Origin: UBA8199 sp964507045
GTDB taxonomy: Bacteria; Verrucomicrobiota; Verrucomicrobiia; Limisphaerales; UBA8199
Assembly (NCBI GenBank): GCA_964507045.1
Contig: CAZDOO010000014.1
Span: 16,867-80,866, forward strand
Length of the DNA stretch: 64,000 nucleotides
Reading direction: 5' to 3'
Both the position numbers and the translations under genes were made by a program. Below the pieces are notes generated by a model. That model had not been told where the DNA came from, made no database searches, and saw only the letters and a list, made by a program, of their open reading frames with translations. Shown here piece by piece: positions 56,768 through 64,000 of this stretch; position 1 is the stretch's first letter; each line of letters starts with the position of its first letter.

Positions 56768-58148
56768 CCGCTGAGCTCATCCGACTCGCGCGCGGCGGCA
56801 TCGCCAGTTTGCCCCCCGGCGTCAGGTCCGCCGCATCCGGCCCGTGCTGTATCTTGTCGTTGAGCAGATAGATGAACACCGCGAAAAGCAGCGCATAGAC
56901 CAGGCTAAAGAGCACAATCGAAGTCAGCACCGCGTTGGCCTTCACGACCGCCGACAACGCGTCCGAGGTCCGCAGCAGGCCGTAAACGATCCACGGCTGC
57001 CGCCCGACCTCGGCGGCGAACCACCCGGTCTGGTTGGCGATTTGCGGCCCCAGCACCGAGAACGTCAGCAGCCACAGCAGCCAGCGCTTCTCGAAGAGCG
57101 ACCCCCGCCAGAAGTAGAGGAAACCCAGCCCCGCTACGGCAATCATGCCAAAGCCTGCTGCCACCATGAGGTGATAGAACTGGAAGGACAAGTTCACCGG
57201 CGGGCGGTCTTCCGGCTTGAACTCGCGGAGACCCTGCACCGGTTTGCCCGCATCCCCATACGTCAGATAGCTGAGCATCCCGGGAATCGCCACCCCGCCG
57301 CGGACCGTCTCCGCCTTCTCGTCCACCCAGCCCCAAAGCGTCAGCGGCGCATGGGGCATCGTGTCGTAGAGTCCCTCGAAAGCGGCCAGCTTCGCCGGCT
57401 GGTTCCGGGCCACCCCCGCCGCGCTGCTGTGCCCGCTGACCAGTTGCAGCAGGGAGGCCGCCAGCCCAACCGCCAGCCCGACCCGCAGCGACGCCCGGGC
57501 AAACTCCGCGTGACGCTTCTTCAACAAATACCACGCGCTGACGCTCACCACCAGGAACGCCCCCGCCTGCCACGCCCCGCACAGCACGTGCAGCAGCCGG
57601 TCCATGGATGACGGATTGAACACCAGTTGCCAGAAATCCGTGATCTCCGCCCGCGCTTGCAAGCCTTGCCCCACAATGTGAAATCCCGCCGGCGTCTGCA
57701 TCCACGAGTTCGCCACCACAATCCAGATCGCGCTGAAATGCGCCCCCAGGCACACCATGCACGTGGCGAAGAAATGGACCCCGGGGCGGACGCGGTCCCA
57801 GCCGAACAGCAGCACCGCGAGGAAGCCCGATTCCAGGAAGAACGCGAAGATGCCCTCCGCCGCCAGCGCGCTGCCGAACACGTCGCCCACATAGCGCGAA
57901 TACGTCGCCCAGTTCGTGCCAAACTCGAACTCCAGCACGATGCCCGTCGCCACGCCAATGGCGAACGTCAGCGCGAAGACCCGCGTCCAGAATCGCGCCA
58001 TCTGGTGGTAAAGGGGGTTGCGGGTCTTGAGCCACACCGCCTCGATGAGAACCAGCATGAGCCCCAGCCCGATGCTCAGCGGCGGATACAGGTAATGGAA
58101 GGCGCTGGTCAGCGCGAACTGAATCCGGGACAGCAGCAGCACATCCAT
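56763..58148 (-). CDS. cydA: Cytochrome bd oxidase subunit I
   Basis: A 461-aa polytopic subunit carrying hemes b558, b595 and d. A-F-H-Y-L-Y-P-P near residue 18 holds a heme-ligand His; L-L-H-V-L-C-G-A-W-Q-A-G-A-F holds the second His, and F-Y-H-L-M-V-A-A-G the heme Met. The G-R-Q-P-W motif is present (near 380). The Q-loop region is short. The start is set at ATG 58148. First gene of the cydAB pair. Confidence 0.96.
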   Translation of the reverse strand: MDVLLLSRIQFALTSAFHYLYPPLSIGLGLMLVLIEAVWLKTRNPLYHQMARFWTRVFALTFAIGVATGIVLEFEFGTNWATYSRYVGDVFGSALAAEGIFAFFLESGFLAVLLFGWDRVRPGVHFFATCMVCLGAHFSAIWIVVANSWMQTPAGFHIVGQGLQARAEITDFWQLVFNPSSMDRLLHVLCGAWQAGAFLVVSVSAWYLLKKRHAEFARASLRVGLAVGLAASLLQLVSGHSSAAGVARNQPAKLAAFEGLYDTMPHAPLTLWGWVDEKAETVRGGVAIPGMLSYLTYGDAGKPVQGLREFKPEDRPPVNLSFQFYHLMVAAGFGMIAVAGLGFLYFWRGSLFEKRWLLWLLTFSVLGPQIANQTGWFAAEVGRQPWIVYGLLRTSDALSAVVKANAVLTSIVLFSLVYALLFAVFIYLLNDKIQHGPDAADLTPGGKLAMPPRASRMSSAG

Positions 58149-58403
58149 AAGTGCCCTCACGAGTAACACTCTCCCCGCGCCCTGTCAAGCCAGGCACTCA
58201 AAGTGTTCCTCTCCCGCTAGCACGACTCCGGACCCCCCGCGCACAGGGGCGTACCGATGATACCCCGGCCGGAATGCGGAGCAGGACTTGTGGCCCCGGC
58301 ACCACGTTTGCAGACCTGCACCGGGTAAAATGAAGCTGAAACGGACAGTACTTTTATCGCGCACAGAGCTTGCCGGGAAAGCAAATTGCTGAGATACAGG
58401 CAC

Positions 58404-61400
58404 ATGAACTCCAGCAGAATGACCCTCCGCAAAGCAGGCGCCATGGCGGCCTTGACGATAGCCACCTTTGCGTTCGCCGTGGCCCCCGGCGCCCGAGGCG
58501 GACTGGAAGCTGCCTTTCGGCATCCGCCCAAGTCGGCCCGGCCGTGGGCATACTGGTTCTGGATCAACGGCAATATCACCAAGGCGGGCATAACGGCTGA
58601 CCTGGAAGCAATGGCGCGAGTGGGAATTGGCGGCGTGCTGATCATGGAAGTGGCCAACACCAACTCGATGGCGCCAGACGGGCCGGTCGCATTCGCAAGC
58701 CCGGAATGGCGGGAGATGTTCCAACACGTCGTGGCCGAGGCGGGGCGTCTGGGGCTGGAAGTGAACATGAACAACGACGCCGGCTGGTGCGGCAGCGGCG
58801 GGCCGTGGGTGACGCCGGAACTCTCGATGCAAAAGCTGACGGCCACCAATGTGACCGTGAGTGGCCCACAGCATTTCGAGGGCGTGCTGCCCCAACCCAA
58901 GGCGCTGCTTGGATACTATCGCGACGTCAAGGTGCTGGCGTATCCAAGCGCAGCCAAGGGTCGGCGCGAGAGCGTTCCCAAGGAGCAGATACTCGACCTG
59001 ACTGGCAAGATAAACGCCGCGGGCACATTGGTGTGGGATGCGCCGGCGGGCCAGTGGCAAGTGATGCGGCTGGGTTGCACCACGACGGGCGCGAAGAACA
59101 AGCCCTCGCCTCTGAGCGGGCAAGGGCTGGAATGTGACAAGTTCAGCGCGGAAGCCATGCGGCACCATTTCGATGCCTTCATCGCCAAACTGGCCGAGGA
59201 GGCCGGACCGCAGGCGGGCAAGGTCTTCACGAGCACCCACATAGACAGTTGGGAGGTGGGCTCCCAGAACTGGACACCCCGCATGGCTCAGGAATTCCGC
59301 GCGCGCCGCGGCTATGATCTGACGCCCTGGCTGGTCAACGTGGCGACGCCCGGCACCAGCGTCGGAAGCGCCGAAGAAACCAAACGCTTCCGGCAGGACT
59401 ACAAGCGGACGAGCGCCGAACTCAATAACGAAGCTTATGCCGGAGCCCTGCGCAAACTCGCGCACCGCCGCGGTCTGCAGCTCTCCATCGAGGCCTACGG
59501 CACCGCGGGATTCATTGATCCGCTGACCTTCGGGGCCGAGGCCGACGTACCGATGGCGGAGTTCTGGATCGTGCGCTGGGGCGCGTGGCACCTGCTGTCA
59601 CCGCGGCTGATGGCCTCGGTGGGGCATGTGCACGGCAAGTCGATCGTCGGCGCGGAAAGCTTCACCTCCTGGCCGGAAAGCGACCAATTCACCGAACATC
59701 CGTACTCGGTAAAGACGATTGGCGACTGGGCCTTCTGCGAAGGCATCAACCGTTTCGTCTTCCACCGCACCGCGCTGAATCCGTGGCCGGACCTGGCGCC
59801 GGGGATGAGCTTTGCGGGCTACGGCTGGCACGTGGACCGCCAGCAGACGTGGTGGGAGCCGGGCGCGGCCTACATGCAATACCTGGCGCGCTGCCAAGCC
59901 TTGTTGCAGGAGGGGCAATTCGTGGCCGATGTCTGCCGCTTGGTCACCGAGGGCGAGAATCACGGTCAGCGACCAGGGACGGCCGCTCTGCCAGGCCGGT
60001 ACGAGCCAGTCCCGCCCGGCTATAACTACGATTACATCTCCGACCGGGCGCTGCTCGGAGAGTTGAGGGTGGAGGCCGGTCGGCTTGTGACCGCCAGCGG
60101 GATGAGCTACCGGCTGTTGCAGATGCCTGAGGACGACGCCCTGACCCCGAAGTTGGTGCGCAAGCTGCGCGACCTGGTCCGGGCTGGCGCGGTCGTGACT
60201 GGCCCGAGACCCGAGCGCTCGCCAAGCTTGCAACATTACCCGCGGTGCGACGAAGAGGTGCGCGCCCTGGCGAAGGAACTGTGGGCCGACTGCGACGGCG
60301 TAAAGATCAAGGAGCATAAGCTGGGCGCGGGTCGGGTGGTCTGGGGCCGGCCCATCGGCGAGGTGCTGGATCAATTGGCGGGAGGCTCGGATTTCGGCTT
60401 TGTAGCTGACCCTCCCATGACGGAAGAAGCGATTATGTCGGTGACGCAAGGCCGCGGCCTGCGCCGGGGCGCGGAGGAGCCGGGGCTGATGCCCACCGCA
60501 GGCATGAATTGGATTCACCGCCGCGCAGGCGGGAGCGAAATCTACTTCGTAGCCAATCCGCAGCATCGCGAGGTGCAGGCCATGGGCACTTTCCGCGTGA
60601 AGGGCCTGCAGCCGGAACTGTGGGATCCCGCGACGGGTGACATCCGCCAACCGGCTGTGTTCCGAGCCACCGCGCAGGGCACTCAACTGCCCTTGCGCTT
60701 CGACCCGGCGGGCTCGGTGTTCGTGGTCTTCCGGCAGCAGGCGAGCCCCGCCCGCCAAATCGTCGAGGTGGCGCGTGACGGTGCGGTTCTCTTTGGGGCC
60801 GAGCGGCAAACGCCCGCGCCGCTGCCGGACTTCTGGATCGAGGGCGGCAAGGTAACAACGCTCAGTCGTGAACCAGGCCGCTACGCCGTGGTATATGGCG
60901 ACGGTGCGAAGGAAACGCTGGTGGACCCGGATCATCCCGCGGCTCGCACGGTCAGCGGACCCTGGACCGTGCAGTTCCAGCCCGGGCGTGGCGCCCCGCC
61001 GCAGGCACAGTTTCCTGAACTGGCTGACTGGTCAAAGCACGCCGATCCGGGTATCCGCTATTTCTCCGGCACCGCCACCTATCAGACCGAGTTCGAGTGG
61101 ACGCCTCCCGCCGGACGGCAGCACTACACCCTTGACCTGGGCGAGGTGAAAGTGATGGCCGAGGCGCGGCTCAACGGCAAGGACTTGGGCGTGTTGTGGA
61201 AACCGCCATACGCGATAGAGGTGACTAAGGCGCTGAAGCCGGGCCGCAATCAACTCGAAGTGAAAGTCACCAACCTCTGGCCCAACCGGCTCATCGGCGA
61301 CGAGCAGTATCCCGATGACTGCACGCCCGATGGGAGCTGGAAGAGCGGCCGCCTTCCCGCCTGGCCGGAGTGGCTGCTCAAGGGCCAGCCTCGTCCCGAG

Positions 61401-61523
61401 CCGCGCCGCCTCACCTTCACTACCTGGAAATACTATGCCAAAGATTCGCCGCTGGTTCCGTCCGGCCTGCTGGGTCCGGTAACGGTGCGAGCGAACTGGG
61501 TCATTGCGATGGAGGCGAAATGA
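58404..61523 (+). CDS. GH106-like glycosyl hydrolase (alpha-L-rhamnosidase family), exported
   Basis: A 1039-aa protein with a signal-like N-terminus (A-M-A-A-L-T-I-A-T-F-A-F-A). The core matches the GH106 pattern: P-P-K-S-A-R-P-W-A-Y-W-F-W-I-N-G (about 30-45), G-I-G-G-V-L-I-M-E-V (about 73-82), N-N-D-A-G-W-C-G-S-G-G-P-W-V-T-P, and T-S-T-H-I-D-S-W-E-V-G in the catalytic region. A C-terminal galactose-binding-like domain (G-E-V-K-V-M-A-E-A-R-L-N-G-K) closes it. GH106 enzymes remove terminal L-rhamnose from plant or algal glycans. The specificity is not testable here. Proximity to two sulfatases suggests use of sulfated polysaccharides. Confidence 0.87.
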   Translation: MNSSRMTLRKAGAMAALTIATFAFAVAPGARGGLEAAFRHPPKSARPWAYWFWINGNITKAGITADLEAMARVGIGGVLIMEVANTNSMAPDGPVAFASPEWREMFQHVVAEAGRLGLEVNMNNDAGWCGSGGPWVTPELSMQKLTATNVTVSGPQHFEGVLPQPKALLGYYRDVKVLAYPSAAKGRRESVPKEQILDLTGKINAAGTLVWDAPAGQWQVMRLGCTTTGAKNKPSPLSGQGLECDKFSAEAMRHHFDAFIAKLAEEAGPQAGKVFTSTHIDSWEVGSQNWTPRMAQEFRARRGYDLTPWLVNVATPGTSVGSAEETKRFRQDYKRTSAELNNEAYAGALRKLAHRRGLQLSIEAYGTAGFIDPLTFGAEADVPMAEFWIVRWGAWHLLSPRLMASVGHVHGKSIVGAESFTSWPESDQFTEHPYSVKTIGDWAFCEGINRFVFHRTALNPWPDLAPGMSFAGYGWHVDRQQTWWEPGAAYMQYLARCQALLQEGQFVADVCRLVTEGENHGQRPGTAALPGRYEPVPPGYNYDYISDRALLGELRVEAGRLVTASGMSYRLLQMPEDDALTPKLVRKLRDLVRAGAVVTGPRPERSPSLQHYPRCDEEVRALAKELWADCDGVKIKEHKLGAGRVVWGRPIGEVLDQLAGGSDFGFVADPPMTEEAIMSVTQGRGLRRGAEEPGLMPTAGMNWIHRRAGGSEIYFVANPQHREVQAMGTFRVKGLQPELWDPATGDIRQPAVFRATAQGTQLPLRFDPAGSVFVVFRQQASPARQIVEVARDGAVLFGAERQTPAPLPDFWIEGGKVTTLSREPGRYAVVYGDGAKETLVDPDHPAARTVSGPWTVQFQPGRGAPPQAQFPELADWSKHADPGIRYFSGTATYQTEFEWTPPAGRQHYTLDLGEVKVMAEARLNGKDLGVLWKPPYAIEVTKALKPGRNQLEVKVTNLWPNRLIGDEQYPDDCTPDGSWKSGRLPAWPEWLLKGQPRPEPRRLTFTTWKYYAKDSPLVPSGLLGPVTVRANWVIAMEAK

Positions 61524-61529
61524 AACCGC

Positions 61530-62894
61530 CTAAACCGGCGACTTGAGCGGCGGGCGGTAATCGTAGCGCAGGAGCTTGTTGGCGGCGGTGTTGTTGGTGA
61601 ACTTCTCGGCCTGGGCGTCCCATTCCAGGCAGGCCTTGGTCTGCAGAGCGATGTTGGCGATGAGGGAGCTGCTGGTGCTGCGATGGGCGCTTTCCAGATC
61701 GGAGTTGCAGGCCGCCCGGCTCCTGACGCAGTCGAGGAAGTTGCGGGCATGATCGGCGTTGTCGGTCCGCCCGCTTCCCTTTGCGGGTTCGATCATCGGC
61801 GCTTCGCCCTTGCGCCAGCCGCGCTCGATATTGCGATCAAGCGGGGTGCGCTGCGGGAACTCGTTCGGGGTGATATTTTCCGGCACCACCTCCCAGCCGT
61901 TGGACCTTACGTAGAGGGTACCCTTGGTGCCGCGAAACTCGATCTCGCAGGGCTTGGCTGACGCGTTGGCGCCGTTGGCATTAAACTGCGTGAAGGTGAC
62001 GAGCGTGTCGCCCGGGTAATGCCACAGCGCTTCCATCGTGTCCGGTATCTCGCGGTTGTCCGGCACCGCGTATTTGCCCCCCATGGCCGTCACCGCCAGC
62101 GGCGCCGTCTGCCCGAGCGCCCAGTGAATCACATCGAGGTAATGGACGCCCATGTTGGCGATCTGCCCGCCGCTAAAGGGGTAGAACCAGCGGAACTGGT
62201 AGAGCCCGCGATTCCGATTATAGGACACCTTGGGCGCCGGCCCCACCCAGGCTTCCCAGTCCATGCCGGCGGGGGGCTCGCTGTCGGGCGGATTGCCAAT
62301 GCCCTTCGGCCACTCGTTCTGCGTATGGAAACAGCGGGCCGCAGTCACCTTGCCCAGCCCGCCCCCCTGCACATACTCCGCCACCTCGCGGTACATGGCC
62401 GAAGAACGGCGGACCAAGCCGGATTGGCAAACGCGCCCGTGGTGTTTCACCGCTTCCACCATCGCGCGCCCTTCGGCGACGCGCAGAGAGACGGGCTTCT
62501 CCACGTACACATCCTTCCCCGCCTGGCAGGCGTGAATGGTCTGCAAGGCGTGCCAGTGATCCGGTGTGGAGATCACCACCGCGTCCACGTCCTTCAGTTC
62601 GAGCAGCTTGCGGTAATCCTTGAACCGCTTGGGACTGGTGCCGATCTTCCGGGCGGCAAAGTCGAGGTAAGGCTCGTAGACGTCGCACACGGCGACGACC
62701 TCGGCGTCGGTCTGCTTGAGAAAAGCATCCAGCACCTGGTCGCCGCGGTTGCCCACGCCGATGAAGCCAAGCCGCACCCGGTCGTTGGCGCCGAGAATGC
62801 GGAAGGAGGACATGGCCGCGACCGTGCTGACCGCGGCGAGCGTGCGGGTGAATTCCCGGCGGGTGATTGGCTTCATAGGAGTTGTGTTTGGCAT
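61530..62894 (-). CDS. Gfo/Idh/MocA-family oxidoreductase with Tat signal
   Basis: A 454-aa protein. The N-terminus has T-R-R-E-F-T-R-T-L-A (twin-arginine motif), then the Rossmann fold G-F-I-G-V-G-N-R-G, and V-Y-V-E-K-P-V-S as the usual E-K-P motif. D-V-I-H-W-A-L-G contributes to the second domain. Members act on sugars and related compounds with NAD(P); the exported type found in Verrucomicrobia and Planctomycetes includes glycosidases that use NAD in catalysis. The stop lies six bases from the stop of the convergent GH106 gene. An alternative start is ATG 62876. Confidence 0.9.
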   Translation of the reverse strand: MPNTTPMKPITRREFTRTLAAVSTVAAMSSFRILGANDRVRLGFIGVGNRGDQVLDAFLKQTDAEVVAVCDVYEPYLDFAARKIGTSPKRFKDYRKLLELKDVDAVVISTPDHWHALQTIHACQAGKDVYVEKPVSLRVAEGRAMVEAVKHHGRVCQSGLVRRSSAMYREVAEYVQGGGLGKVTAARCFHTQNEWPKGIGNPPDSEPPAGMDWEAWVGPAPKVSYNRNRGLYQFRWFYPFSGGQIANMGVHYLDVIHWALGQTAPLAVTAMGGKYAVPDNREIPDTMEALWHYPGDTLVTFTQFNANGANASAKPCEIEFRGTKGTLYVRSNGWEVVPENITPNEFPQRTPLDRNIERGWRKGEAPMIEPAKGSGRTDNADHARNFLDCVRSRAACNSDLESAHRSTSSSLIANIALQTKACLEWDAQAEKFTNNTAANKLLRYDYRPPLKSPV

Positions 62895-62928
62895 AGCATT
62901 CAGTCCGTTGGCGGGGGGCTAAAGAAGT

Positions 62929-63447
62929 TTATTGCAGGCGGGAGAACACGATTTCGTAGGTCTCTTGTTGGGCGGCCTGGAAATACTGCCCGAACAACTG
63001 GTCGCTTTGCGGGTTGTGTTCCAGCGTATAGGTGCAGCCGGGATAGCCCGTGTCGTTCAGTTCGACGACAATCTTGCTCGTCCCCTTTTCGCGCCAGGCA
63101 ACGGCGCGGGAGACGTTGATCGGGTTGGGATTATAGTAGGCGACGTCCGCCTTGCCGCTGGAATCCACGCTCTTGATTTCGAGGACGTAGCCGCCGTCCG
63201 GCCGCTCCCATTTGCCCACCAGCTTCGTTAGCTCCGGAGAGACTGCGGCCGAAGGCGCCGCATTGGTCTGCGGGGCTGGAGGCGCTGGGAGCAGTTCGGT
63301 CTTGCTGCCGCAGGAAACCAGCAAGCCACACAGCAGAACTGCGCCGGGAACCAGCCTGAGACGCGATCGGGTGGGAGAGGTTGCGCGGAATGCCTGGCAA
63401 ACAGTTTGTGGCCGGCCAGGCCCCGTCTTGCTTTCGGCGAATGTCAT
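62929..63447 (-). CDS. Putative lipoprotein of unknown function
   Basis: A 172-aa protein with a lipoprotein signal ending L-L-V-S-C-G-S (Cys near residue 46), preceded by a long basic n-region of about 30 residues. A later start may be real. The mature part is a small beta domain (L-V-G-K-W-E-R-P-D-G-G-Y-V-L-E-I and T-Y-T-L-E-H-N-P-Q-S-D-Q-L-F-G). It lies 34 bases upstream of the oxidoreductase gene and probably in one unit with it. Confidence 0.75.
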   Translation of the reverse strand: MTFAESKTGPGRPQTVCQAFRATSPTRSRLRLVPGAVLLCGLLVSCGSKTELLPAPPAPQTNAAPSAAVSPELTKLVGKWERPDGGYVLEIKSVDSSGKADVAYYNPNPINVSRAVAWREKGTSKIVVELNDTGYPGCTYTLEHNPQSDQLFGQYFQAAQQETYEIVFSRLQ

Positions 63448-63554
63448 GACGTCTGTGCAGGAGCATAACCGCCCCCGCCGCGCACCTCAATCCCCAAACG
63501 ATTTCAAGGCATTCTTGACTTCGCCACGATCTGACTCGACTCTGGCTGGCGAAT

Positions 63555-64000
63555 ATGAGTGTTGCACTGCCTCGAAATGGCCAATCCTCCCGCGGGAGCC
63601 TCCTTCAATGGGCCGGGCTGGCCCTGGCATTGTCGGTGCCTTTGGCCTGGGGCACGGGGAGGGGTCCCGCGCAGACGGCGGGTCCCCGCACCTATCCTCC
63701 GATCCTGCCGGAAGCGCGCGCCGAGACTTACAAGACCCTCGGCCAGACCAACCTCCAGCTCTATATCTTCACCCCAGGGAGCCACGCTGCTACCAACCGC
63801 TGCCCGGCAATCGTCTTCTTCTTCGGCGGCGGTTGGACCACCGGCTCGCCCCAGCAGTTTGAGCAGCAGTGTCGTTACTTTGCCTCGCGCGGCATGGTGG
63901 CGATCACGGCCGACTACCGGGTCGCCTCGCGGCAGGGCGTCAAACCGCCGCAGTGCGTCGCGGATGCCAAATCCGCAATTCGCTGGGTGCGCAAGCACGC
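63555..64000 (+). CDS. Alpha/beta hydrolase (esterase/lipase-like), 3' end outside window
   Basis: The first 148 codons are present. A hydrophobic N-terminal segment (W-A-G-L-A-L-A-L-S-V-P-L) suggests export. The fold is recognisable from I-V-F-F-F-G-G-G-W-T-T-G (oxyanion-hole H/G-G-G type motif) and A-I-T-A-D-Y-R-V-A-S, with D-A-K-S-A-I-R-W-V-R as the helix before the nucleophile elbow; the nucleophile itself lies beyond the edge. Typical relatives are acetyl-xylan or feruloyl esterases. Confidence 0.82.
   Translation, partial: MSVALPRNGQSSRGSLLQWAGLALALSVPLAWGTGRGPAQTAGPRTYPPILPEARAETYKTLGQTNLQLYIFTPGSHAATNRCPAIVFFFGGGWTTGSPQQFEQQCRYFASRGMVAITADYRVASRQGVKPPQCVADAKSAIRWVRKH

Overview
The window reads as chromosomal DNA of a free-living Gram-negative bacterium, most likely Verrucomicrobiota (Limisphaerales/Pedosphaera-like). 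This is an inference from several signs together: a PEP-CTERM sorting tail at the left edge, paired sulfatases and a GH106 rhamnosidase-like enzyme, secreted CARDB/LVIVD proteins, Tat-exported oxidoreductases, high GC, and many degenerate oligonucleotide repeats of a kind I associate with that group. No 16S or other phylogenetic marker was used. No transposase, integrase, phage gene or CRISPR array was seen.

Layout. 1-6.6 kb: the end of a PEP-CTERM protein, a terminator, then three tandem paralogues of a TMTC-like polytopic membrane protein with TPRs. 6.6-11.2 kb: a fragment duplicating the 3' end of an LplT-PlsC-acyl-ACP-synthetase fusion gene, a small nucleotidyltransferase gene, the intact fusion gene and tRNA-Arg(ACG). 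11.4-20.5 kb (minus): a tightly packed set in transcription order: Tat-exported [NiFe] hydrogenase small subunit, large subunit, HyaD-like maturation protease, a 1590-aa secreted protein starting with a DUF2271-like domain and carrying an ApbE-type flavinylation motif, and an ApbE-family FMN transferase. 20.9-31.3 kb: VIT-type metal transporter, cupin, serine hydrolase, D,D-carboxypeptidase, GH13 enzyme, tyrS, 2-hydroxyacid dehydrogenase, rpoD, a deleted MFS pseudogene and a secreted Gly/Pro-rich protein. 31.3-40.6 kb (minus): a moxR-DUF58-batABCDE operon riddled with imperfect-palindromic repeats. 40.8-49 kb: acetyltransferase, LysM protein, UppP, a response regulator with two small genes, and divergently an MglA GTPase between two roadblock-domain proteins. 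49-64 kb: PQQ-like propeller protein, two sulfatases, a PAS protein, cydAB, GH106, a Gfo/Idh oxidoreductase, a lipoprotein and the start of an alpha/beta hydrolase.

Two observations stand out. First, the hydrogenase cluster has no cytochrome b and no membrane anchor, but has an ApbE and a putative FMN-carrying secreted protein, so it may be a hydrogenase wired to an extracytoplasmic flavoprotein. Second, in the bat operon repeat elements lie in frame directly after the start codons of several exported proteins, and in batD and the DUF4381-like gene the repeat itself encodes the hydrophobic core of the signal peptide. Neither has been tested; homology statements rest on motif recognition, not searches.
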